Part shown: positions 43,301 through 55,300 of the stretch, piece by piece | Layout: every line of letters starts with the position of its first letter | Position numbering within the stretch: the first letter of the stretch is position 1 | Assembly (NCBI GenBank): GCA_943736015.1 | Contig: OX031062.1 | Location: forward strand, 60,500,962-60,564,961 | Direction of reading: 5' to 3' | DNA length: 64,000 nucleotides | Source: Tridacna crocea | Lineage: Eukaryota; Mollusca; Bivalvia; Cardiida; Cardiidae | Made by a program: the position numbers and the translations under genes | Notes under the pieces: generated by a model | Databases searched by the model: none | Seen by the model: only the letters and a program-made list of their open reading frames with translations | What the model was told of the DNA's origin: nothing

Positions 43301-46300
43301 GGTTTGTTTGCTGTTTTTCCCATTAATTGAAAGAAATCTGGTTAAAAATTGTTTTGGGATGTATGGGATTGCTATAAACATATTTAGAAAAATCAGTAAG
43401 ACAAATAGACTAGTTTTGCGAGGCTATTTTGGCCATATTATCTTGCTAAATATGAAACAATGTACTTGTAGATACAGGTTCTGGTATGAAAAGATAGTTG
43501 TCTATTAACCCTTTCCCAAACAATCCCTGGTTTTTACGGGTCAGGAATAGGTGCCTTTTGAAAATATTGTGGGAAAAGGAGAAAATGCTGGTAACCAGCA
43601 TTTTCTCCTTTTCCCACAATGTTTTCTACCCTGTCATATAGAAAAATCATCTTTTTAGCAGCTTTTCATTTGAAATCTGCAAAATGCTTTCAATTTGGTC
43701 TGGTCCAAAATTTGCCGTTTAGGAAAGGGTTAAAATGTCAATCATAATTTTGTTTCCAGATCAAATTAAAATCAGACAACAAGGAAGACAGAACTGGAGA
43801 AAACAGTCTACAAGGATCTTTTGTGATGTACAATTGTGCCCGCTTAGCAACACTTCTCTCTCATTTTGAAGAAAATGTGAGAAATGGTAATTATAGATAA
43901 GCTGTATGGTAACTTGTTACCTAATGACATAATTTTAGACTTGTCCAAATTGAAATTGTGTGGTAAAGGCTCTCTGTCTCTCTCTCTCTGTCTCTCTGTC
44001 TCTGTCTGTCTCTCTCTCTCTCTCCATATTGATGTCACTGTGACTATTGCTGATTTGTGAATGTAACTTTTTGTAACATGATGTACATTATTATGTACAA
44101 GTGAAATAAATTATCTATCTATCTATCTTAATAGAGGGTTTCAAAGAGTAAGCTTTAAGAGTTGAGAGTTACAGATCTTCTTGTGAGTTTTGTCTAGAAA
44201 GGAGACAGGTTTGGCCAGATCAACAGCATTTGCAGATGACAAAATAAAAGTGACTGAAAATTTGAAATTTGTTTTTTGAAGGGTGGAAAACATTGTGGGA
44301 AAAGAAGAAAATGCTGATTACCAGCATTTTCTCCTTTTTCCACAATGTTTTCTAAAACCTTTTTTCTCAGGGTCGTCAAAAGTAGGGATTATGTGGCAAT
44401 GGGTTAAATTTTCATGTATGCATGACCCATTTTTTCATCATACCCTCCTTCAAAGTTAGTTGTTTGACCTTTTGTGACATTATATACATATTTGTTTATA
44501 TGTAAATGTAACTCTTAAATTGGTTTTTATTTGATAGCCAGGTTTCAAAGATTTTGTTTTTTAGTTGTTATGTACATACCCAGTTATTCCTAGAATTGTT
44601 CATGTGTGTATCTATTTTTGAATGGTTTTCCCCTGTTGCTATTTTTAGAACTGGATTCTCTCTTGTGGAATATTATGCTGGAAGTTTCCAGGCCTTTATA
44701 CAATCTGATTACTAAGAATTATGCAACTGATTTTAACATGAATTTTCTGGAAGTTTCCCTGTTATTATAAAAGGAAAAGCTTTTTACATCTCAGTGTTCA
44801 CTAGTTAATACATGATTGCCAGACTACAGTGGGGATTATTTTGTGTTTGTGTCATAATTAGTGCTTGGATTACATTCAGTGTGGATTCGGATCAGACTAG
44901 ACTAAAGTGAGGATTACTTCGTGTGCTTGGATTACATTCAGTTTGGATCAGGATCAGACTGGAATTAAGACTGGAATAATTTGTCTTTTGAATTTAACGT
45001 CTAAGGTATTGTTTTGTACTATTGTAATATTGTCACTGTTTATTTGATATTTTTGTTAATAAATTCTGTTAATTGTTATCGTTTGTTGCTGGCTTCTACT
45101 TTCTAGTTACGCCTGACTCGTAACAGAAATTGGGGGCTCGTCCGGGATTGGAAAATAAGACAAACGCATTCGTTTTCCTTTTGGGATTAATCATCGATTG
45201 GAAAATAGACTAACGTATTTGTTTTCCATTTTGGACTATCCATCGATTGGAAAATAAGACATAGACGTTTGCTTTTCACAATTTGAATAAATCTAATACA
45301 TCTTGTAAGTCAAAATTACTAATCAGTAATTATAATACAATTTTGTACTTGAATCCAGCAACAAACAAACATGTCTTTTGACTTAGATAAATTTACGGCT
45401 GAACCGTCTGTGGAGCTATTGTATTTAGGTAAAAAGACTGATTTGCTTAATCTTGCTAAACACTATGAATTGTCTGAAATTAAATCTTCAATGCGTAAAC
45501 ATGAAATTAGGAACATTTTGGTACAATATTTTGTTGATGAGGAGATTTTCAATGAAAATGCACTTTCCCTGATAGTTGACGTTCAGTCAGTTTCAAGTTC
45601 GAAAGAACTTGAATTGAAATTTCAGATCAGACAATTAGAAATTCAGGAAAGAGAGAAGGAAAGAGAAAGGGAAAGAGAAAGGGAGAGAGAAGAAAGGGAA
45701 AGAGAAAGGGAGAGAGAAGAAAGAGAAAGGGAAAGACAGAGAGAAGAAAGAGTAGAGAGAGAGAAGGAAAGAGAAAGAGAAAGAGAAGAAAGGGAAAGGG
45801 AAGAGAGAGAGAAGGAAAGGGAAAGAGAAGAGAGAGAGAAGGAGAGAGAATTTCAATTAAGAATGAGGGAAATAGAAATGCAAGAAAGAGCAAATCAGCC
45901 GAAGCAAAAGATTGAATACAATTTTGATATTACAAAACATATTAGGCTTGTTCCTCCATTTCAAGAAAAAGAAGTTGATAAATACTTCCTACACTTTGAA
46001 AAAGTTGCAGAAAACTTAAATTGGCCAAAAGAGCACTGGACTTTGCTCCTGCAAAGTGTTTTGATAGGCAAAGCTCGTGAAATTTATACACAACTAGGTG
46101 TTGAACAAAGTCATCATTATGAGACTGTTAAAGAACTTATTCTCAAAGGTTATGAGCTGGTTCCAGAAGCATATAGACAAAAATTTAGAAATTGTAAAAA
46201 AGATTCTAACCAGACTCATGTTGAATTTGCTAGAAACAAAGAACAGTTATTTGATAGATGGTGCTGTTCTAAGAAAATAGACCAAAATTATGATAAACTC

Positions 46301-49300
46301 AGACAACTTATGTTAGTTGAAGAATTCAAACGTTGTATTCAATTTGATGTTAAGACATTCTTAGACGAAAAACAAGTTGAAACTTTAGAAGAAGCAGCTC
46401 GTCTGGCTGATAATTACTACCTTACACATAAAGTTTCTTTTATTAATAAACCAAAACCTACTTCCTCACATCCCCAAAATAAATTTACGTCTGGTAATTC
46501 ATCTGGCATGCCCAGTCAATCCAATACACCCAAACCCAATTCTACTAGTGAAACCAAAAGTCAATACCCCTTATCTCGACCCACTTGTAACTATTGTAAG
46601 AAACCTGGTCACCTTGTTTCTGAATGTTTGAAATTAAAAAGGAAGTTAGAAAGTGATGAAGCCAAGCCAACAGGGCTCACCACTCTAAGACCAAGGCCAC
46701 AGTCTTCTATTAAAACCAATACAATTGACATAGTCACAAAACCTAAGTCTGATTCTACTATGGAGATTTTTGAACCATTATGTTGAATGGTTTTGTATCA
46801 CTTTCAGGTGATAATTGCCCACCTACCCCTATTAAAATTTTAAGAGACACAGGAGCTTCTCAATCTCTTATTTTAGCAGATATACTGCCTTTTTCTGAGA
46901 AGACTTCTTCCGGTACTAGTGTCCTTATTCAGGGTGTAGAGTGTGGAACTGTTAATATCCCTCTCCATCATGTTAATTTGTCATCAGATTTGGTTACTGG
47001 GCCTGTGGTTATTGGTATTAAACCTTCCTTACCATTTAAAGGTGTCCATTTACTGCTAGGCAATGACTTAGCTGGAGATAAGGTTGTGGTTAATCCACTT
47101 GTAACTGACACACCAAATATAGGTCAAACAGATGACCCTATCGAGCAGGAAATTCCTGACTTGTATCCTTCTTGTGCAGTTACCCGAGCTATGGCTAAAA
47201 AGGCCATTTTGAAAAACTCAAACTCTGACATTGACTTGACGGATACTTTTATCGGTCAATATTTTAATAATGAGATTAAAAAGTCTCTTGATCCCAGTTT
47301 GTCTGATACTCAGACAGACTCGTCAATGTCTTGTCATTCACCACCACGGTCTATTGACCAAGGGCACGACACGCTGTCAAAGTCACAGCTTATCCAGGAA
47401 CAGCAAACTGATCCTGAGATTTCAAAATTAATTTTTAGTGCTTTACCTGAAGATGAAATTTCACAGGTCCCAATGTGTTACTATATAAAGAATGGGATTC
47501 TTATGAGAAAATGGCGACCATTTGATGTCCCAGCTGATGATGAATGGGCTGTTTACCACCAAATTGTGGTTCCAAAGTCATATCGTCATGAAATACTAAG
47601 TATAGCCCATGAAAGTCCTATGTCAGGTCATCTAGGTATAAACAAGACCTATCACAAAATTATTACTCATTTTTATTGGCCTGGTCTCAAATCAGATGTC
47701 TCTAAGTATTGTAAAACTTGCCATACATGTCAAATGGTAGGTAAACCCAACCAAACCATTCCCAAAGCTCAATTACAACCTATTCCTGCTTTTGATGAAC
47801 CTTTCAGTAGGATACTTATAGATTGTGTTGGTCCTTTACCTCGAACCAAGTCAGGAAATGAGTATCTCTTAACAATTATGTGTACTTCTACACGTTTTCC
47901 TGAAGCTATTCCTTTAAGAAACATCAAAACAAAGTCAATAGTCAAAGCTCTTATAAAATTTTTCACATTTGTTGGTCTTCCAAAATCAGTTCAGTCTGAT
48001 CAAGGGTCAAATTTTATGTCTGGTATATTCCAACAGGTTATGCATGAATTAGGAATCAAGCAATATAGGTCATCCGCCTATCACCCTGAAAGTCAAGGTG
48101 CTTTAGAAAGATTTCACCAGACATTAAAAAATATGATAAGGTCATATTGCTTTGACACTGAAAAAGATTGGGATGAGGGCATCCATTTGTTACTATTTGC
48201 AACCAGAGAATCTGTACAAGAATCTCTTGGTTTCAGTCCTTTTGAATTAGTTTTTGGCCATTCTATTCGTGGACCTTTAAAACTTTTGAAAGAGAAATTT
48301 CTCTCAAAAGATGAAACACCTTTGAATTTACTGCAGTATGTTTCTGACTTCAGAAATAGACTGTCTAGGGCATGTGAGGTTGCTAGGTCTAATCTTAAAA
48401 CGTCTCAGGGCAAAATGAAAGCAAGATATGACAACCATGTTATTGATAGAAAATTTGAACCAGGTGACAAAGTCCTTGCTCTTTTGCCAATACCTGGCAG
48501 ACCTTTACAGGCAAGATATTTTGGACCCTACACTATTGACAAGAAAACAAGTGATTTAAACTATATAATTAATACTCCAGGAAGGCGTAAAAACAAACAA
48601 ATGTGTCATGTAAATATGTTAAAAGAATACTTTGACACAGATAGCTCTATTTCAAAACCAATTACAGTTGTAAACACTGTCCCACAAGAATCAAATGTAT
48701 CTAATCTTGAAGTAAATTCGGACTTTATTGATAAATCTGATCCTGGTCCATCTAAACTTGAGAATTCTGATATTTTGAGAAACCTCGACAACAAACTTTC
48801 TCACTTGGATCCATCGCAGCAGGAAGAGCTGAAACAGTTGATACATGAATATGAACATTTATTTCCTGATATCCCCACAAGAACAGATAAAATCTATCAT
48901 GATGTCATTGTGGAAGATTCTAAACCAATAAAGCAACATCCATATAGGATGAGTCCTTTGAAACAGAAATACCTCCAAGATGAAGTAAAATACTTACTGG
49001 AAAATGACTTTATTGAACCTAGCCAGAGTAATTACAGTTCACCATGTATATTAGTACCTAAATCAAATGGAACTTATAGAATGTGTACTGACTATCGTAA
49101 AGTGAACTCTGTGACAAAAACAGACTCTTTTCCAATACCAAGAATTGATGACTGTATTGACAAAGTTGGAAATTCTAAATATGTCACCAAATTTGACCTG
49201 CTAAAAGGATTCTGGCAAGTTCCACTGACTGACAAAGCAAAAGAAGTATCAGCCTTTGCTACTCCAAACGGTCTGTACCAGTACAAAGTTATGCCGTTTG

Positions 49301-52300
49301 GGATGAAAAATTCTCCTGCAACGTTTCAGCGACTTATAAACAACGTTATATGTGGATTAGATGGCTGTGATGCATATATTGACGACGTCATCATCTACTC
49401 AGACAGTTGGAGTGACCATCTTCAAAGAATCAGGAAGTTCTTCGACAGACTAAGTAAAGCGAAACTGACTGTGAATCTTGCAAAAACTGAATTTTGTCAT
49501 GCTACTGTAACATTTCTAGGACATCTTGTGGGACAGGGTCAAGTTAAACCTTTAGAAGCTAAAGTCAATGCTATCTCCGAGTTTCCTGTGCCTAAATGTA
49601 AAAGACAGCTGATGCGATTTCTTGGTATGGCTGGCTACTATAGGAAATTCTGTAAAAATTTCTCGGGTATTGCTGAACCTTTAACAAATTTACTTAAGAA
49701 AAGCACAAAGTTCAAATGGAATGACAAATGTCAAGATGCATTTGATCGTCTGAAAGCCATACTAAAGAGCGCACCAGTTCTCTTGGCACCTGATTTTGAC
49801 AAATGTTTCAAATTAGCTGTTGATGCAAGTGATGTTGGTATTGGTGCTGTTCTTTTACAAGAAGATAATAATGGTATTGATCACCCAGTTTGTTACTTTT
49901 CTAAGAAATTTAACAAACATCAGAAAAATTACTCTACCATAGAAAAAGAGTGTCTTGCTTTAATTCTGGCAATCCAGCAGTTCGAAGTTTATTTAACCTC
50001 TTCAACTTCACCAATTGTTGTATTCAGTGATCATAACCCTTTAAGTTTTCTGCACAAACTTAAGAATAAGAATCAAAGATTACTGAGGTGGAGTTTATTG
50101 CTTCAAGAGTTTAATCTTGACATAAGACACATAAAAGGGAAAGATAACATTATACCAGATGCTCTTTCAAGAGTTTGAAATTCAAGTGGTCATTTTCCCT
50201 AAATCAAGTTTAAACTGTTTTTTCTTTTAAATTGTAATTTCATTACCTTGACTATTTTCATTAGTCTGAAATAATTAATATTTGAGTTTGTCATTTTTTT
50301 CCTATGTATACTTCAGATAAGGTATCATATACATGTATATAAATAATATTGCAAAAAAGAAAGATTTATTTCATAAACCTTTCTTTTTTCTTTTCAAGGG
50401 GGGAAGTGTTATGTACATACCCAGTTATTCCTAGAATTGTTCATGTGTGTATCTATTTTTGAATGGTTTTCCCCTGTTGCTATTTTTAGAACTGGATTCT
50501 CTCTTGTGGAATATTATGCTGGAAGTTTCCAGGCCTTTATACAATCTGATTACTAAGAATTATGCAACTGATTTTAACATGAATTTTCTGGAAGTTTCCC
50601 TGTTATTATAAAAGGAAAAGCTTTTTACATCTCAGTGTTCACTAGTTAATACATGATTGCCAGACTACAGTGGGGATTATTTTGTGTTTGTGTCATAATT
50701 AGTGCTTGGATTACATTCAGTTTGGATTCGGATCAGACTAGACTAAAGTGAGGATTACTTCGTGTGCTTGGATTACATTCAGTTTGGATCAGGATCAGAC
50801 TGGAATTAAGACTGGAATAATTTGTCTTTTGAATTTAACGTCTAAGGTATTGTTTTGTACTATTGTAATATTGTCACTGTTTATTTGATATTTTTGTTAA
50901 TAAATTCTGTTAATTGTTATCGTTTGTTGCTGGCTTCTACTTTCTAGTTACGCCTGACTCGTAACATAGTAAACAGAAATGGTATTGCTGCTCTTGATAA
51001 GGTCTTAGCCCTTTACCTCACAACAGAATTTGAGGCCTGTCAGAACTGAAAATATTAGTAGACATAAAACTAAATGTGGAACATATGATGGGATTTGTTT
51101 CTGAAAGAGTATAAAGCATCATGGGAATGGGAGAAAATGCTGGTTTCCAGCTTTTTCTCCTATTCCCACAATGTTTTCAAAAGCCTTCTCCCATGGGCTG
51201 TCAAAATGTTGAAATTGTTTAGTAAAGGGTTAATAGACCTACACTGTCAGAAATCTCTTAACTCTTTACCAAACAATAAAAATTTAGACTGGTCCAAATT
51301 GAAAGCATTTGCAGATGAAAAAATAAACATGTCTCAGAAATTGAAATTGGTTTCCAGCAGGGTAAAAAACATTGCAGGAAAAGGAGAAAAGGCTTCTCTC
51401 TCAGGGTCTTTAAGTCAGGATTGTGTGGTAAGGGCAGGTCTTGCAGCAGATCACTAACCAATGTATTTTAAAGACAGTCTCTCTCTTTGGTACAATGCCT
51501 TCACATAATGTCATGCATAGAAATATAATTCATGTTGACATTCTATGAATGGGTTCACAGTCGTCTGTTACAATTTTTATTCAGGAAAAAATAAGTTAAC
51601 TCTTTACCAAAGGGCAAAATTTTAGACTTGACTTTAGAAGAGTAGAAAACATTGTTGGAAAAGGACAAAATGCTGGTTACCAGCATTTTCACCTTCTCCC
51701 ACAATGTTTTCTAAAGGCTTCTACTTTGGGTCGTAAAAACCAGTGATTGTTCGATAAAGGGTTAAAAGATAATGCTATTTATATATTTACAGGAACATAT
51801 CCACCATTACCTCCCATTGATTCTGTAGACTTTTCCACACTGAGAGAAGAGGTAAAAGAGATACGTTTTAACCCTTTCCCAAACTATCCCTGGTTTTTAC
51901 GACCCTGAGGAAGAAGCCTTTTGAAGACACTGTGAGAAAAGGACAAAATGCTGGTAACCAGCATTTTTCCTTTTCCCACAGTGTTTTCTACCCTGCTGGA
52001 ACCAAATTTCAATTTTTGAGTTACGTTTAAGTAGTCATCTGCAAGTGCTTTCAGTTTGAACCAGTCTGAAATTTTGACATTTGGTAAAAGTTAAACTGGA
52101 TATACCTTACCTTCTTTCATCTTCCTGCAAACAGTTCTAAGTTTGAAACATTCCGAAAATAGAAGTCTTGTGAAAACAGTGGAAAAAGAAGAAAATGCTG
52201 GTAACCAGCATTTTTTTCCTTTTCCTAGACAGTTTCTAAGCTTTCAAGAACAGATCTCATCATTTGCACTACATTTCATTTGTCCTCATTTGCTTTCAAA

Positions 52301-55300
52301 GTGGACAAGTCTGAATTCTGTGATCTAGAAAAGGTTTCATGGCTGCAATGACTTGTGATGTCCTAAATCAAATTTGTAGGGGATGACTTAGAGAAAAACC
52401 TCATTGGGTGTGACATATGATTACTTTTGAAAAGATTTAGTTCCTTTTTCACCATGTTTGAAAAGATTCTTACTAGAAGAAAATGAGGGTCTGCCGATGG
52501 TAATGAGTAAAGAATAGTGAACACTGCACTAAATGACAAAACTGTGGACAGGTTCAAACTGAAAGCATTTTGTTACAGGGAAAAAAATACTGGTTATAAG
52601 TATTTCCTCTATTTCCTAAACCTTCTATCTCAGGGTTGTCACTGAAAACATTGGAAAATTCTGTGAGAAAAGGAGCAAATGCTAGGCACCAGCACTTTCT
52701 TATTTTGTATTTCATCAAAAACAGATATTATATGGACCACATTCATTTTGTCTTGCTTTTGGTTTGGGTGTAGAAAAATGTTCTTCATCAAAGGGTTAAT
52801 GCTTGGTTGCCTACTTGGGAAATTTGATCGTACCTTTAACCCATTACCACACAATCCCTACTTTTGACGCCCCTGATAAAGAAGCCTTTTAAAACACTGT
52901 GGGAAGAGGAGAAAATGCTGGTAACCAGCATTTTCTCCTTTTCCCATAGTGTTTTCTACCCTTTCCAGAACAAAATTCAATTTTTCTGTCACCTTATTTT
53001 GTCGTCTTCAAATGCTTTCAGTCCCCGTGGGGTCCCCGGGTTTTTTTACTTTATAGAATAGGACCTCGGCCTTTCTCTATGGCATGTCATAGAAGGCGAC
53101 TAAAATTAGAGACAAATGGCTGCTTTCCTCGTAATTCGTAGGATTGCAGCAGGCTGGGGAGTTCTTATTCCAAATCCTATATTTTTTTTTTTCTTGATGT
53201 AAATAGGGTTCGGAATGGGAATCAGTTGGCCTGTGGGACCCCGTGTGGTTTAATCGGGGGTATAAGAATAAACCACTGCAGTCGCGCGATCGTCACATCT
53301 GCCATTTTATCTGGCGGAACAAAAGTGACAGCATGCATGTCGTAAAAGGCGACAAAAGGGGCATCATTTTGTGTTTCATCCATTCCTCATTTATCATGTT
53401 TGTCTTATGTTGTTGCACATGTATGTTATTTTCACCTCGCATTATTGTTTACTAAGTAAGTGCGCCAAATATGACCTAAGTTGTCGATGGGCCATAAAAC
53501 ACTATTCATTCATTCATTCAAATGCTTTCAATTTGGACCAGTCTAAATTTTTCTCGTGTGGTAATGGGTTAAATCAATTTTTGTACCAATATGACTTTTC
53601 ATGCCCCTAGAATCGAGAGCATAAAAAAAGAAAAAGTAGCACATTGTTACGAGTCAGGCGTAACTAGAAAGAAGAAGCCAGCAACAAACGATAACAATTA
53701 ACAGAATTTATTAACAAAAATATCAAATAAACAGTGACAATATTACAATAGTACAAAACAATACCTTAGACGTTAAATTCAGAAGACAAACTATTCCAGT
53801 CTTAATTCCTATCTGATCCTGATCCAAACTGAATGTAATCCAAGCACACAAAGTAATCCTCACTTTAGTCTAGTCTGATCCAAATCCAAACTGAATGTAA
53901 TCCATGCACTAATTATGACACAAACACAAGATAATCCCCACTGTAGTCTGGCAATCATGTATTAACTAGTGAACACTGAGATGTAAAAAGCTTTTCCTTT
54001 TATAATAACAGGGAAACTTCCAGAAAATTCATGTTAAAATCAGTTGCATAATTTCTAGTAATCAGATTGTATAAAGGCCTGGAAACTTCCAGCACAATAT
54101 TCCACAAGAGAGAATCCAGTTCTAAAAATAGTAACAGGGGAAAACCATTCAAAAATAGATACACACATGAACAAAGCTAAGGATAACTGGGTATGTACAT
54201 AACACTTCCCCCCTTGAAAAGAAAAAGAAAGGTTTATGAAATAAAGTCTTTCTTTTTTGCAATATTATTTATATACATGTATATGATACTTTATCTGAAG
54301 CACTACATAGGAAATGACAAACTCAAATAATAATTATTTCAGACTAATGAAAATAGTCAAGGTAATGAAATTGCAATTTAAAAGAAAAAACAGTTTAAAC
54401 TTGATTTAGGGAAAAACAACTATTGAAATTTCAAACTCTTGAAAGAGCATCTGGTATAATGTTATCTTTCCCTTTTATGTGTCTTATGTCAAGATTAAAC
54501 TCTTGAAGCAATAAACTCCACCTCAGTAATCTTTGATTCTTATTCTTAAGTTTGTGTAGAAAACTTAAAGGGTTATGATCACTGAATACAACAATTGGTG
54601 AAGTTGAAGAAGTTAAATAAACTTCGAACTGCTGGATTGCCAGAATTAAAGCAAGACATTCTTTTTCTATGGTAGAGTAATTTTTTTGATGTTTGTTAAA
54701 TTTCTTAGAAAAGTAACAAACTGGGTGATCAATACCATTATTATCTTCTTGTAAAAGAACAGCACCAATACCAACATCACTTGCATCAACAGCTAATTTG
54801 AAACATTTGTCAAAATCAGGTGCCAAGAGAACTGGTGCACTCTTTAGTATGGCTTTTAGACGATCAAATGCATCTTGACATTTGTCATTCCATTTGAACT
54901 TTGTGCTTTTCTTTAGTAAATTTGTTAAAGGTTCAGCAATACCCGAGAAATTTTTACAGAATTTCCTGTAGTAGCCAGCCATACCAAGAAATCGCATCAG
55001 CTGTCTTTTACATTTAGGCACAGGAAACTCAGAGATAGCATTGACTTTAGCTTCTAAAGGTTTAACTTGACCCTGTCCCACAAGATGTCCTAGAAATGTT
55101 ACAGTAGCATGACAAAATTCAGTTTTTGCAAGATTCACAGTCAGTTTCGCTTTACTGAGTCTGTCGAAGAACTTCCTGATTCTTTGAAGGTGGTCACTCC
55201 AACTGTCTGAGTAGATGATGACATCGTCAATATATGCATCACAACCATCTAATCCACATATAACGTTGTTTACAAGTCGCTGAAACGTTGCAGGAGAATT

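Larger units (their letters stand above)
44566..50966 (+). mobile_element. Gmr1-like LTR retrotransposon, copy 1 (6401 bp)
   Basis: Complete element in DALRD3 intron 10, same strand as the gene. It has 560-bp LTRs (44566-45125, 50407-50966) starting TGTTATGTAC and ending TAACA, and TAGT flanks (44562-44565, 50967-50970) as a 4-bp target duplication. A primer site lies 5 bp after the 5' LTR and a purine tract (AAGGGGGGAAG) precedes the 3' LTR. gag is 45371-46786 and pol 46780-50178 in another frame. By eye the LTRs differ at one position, so the insertion is recent. Confidence 0.95.

Noticed and set aside
45627-45893. Long minus-strand frames rich in Ser, Leu, Phe and Pro opposite gag (also 58717-58983)
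   Set aside because: They are the complement of the Glu/Arg repeat tract and have no independent support.
46780-50178. Classification as Ty1/copia because integrase precedes reverse transcriptase
   Set aside because: The YIDD reverse transcriptase, GPY/F-type integrase end and RNase H sequence are Ty3/gypsy-like; the Gmr1 group explains the order.
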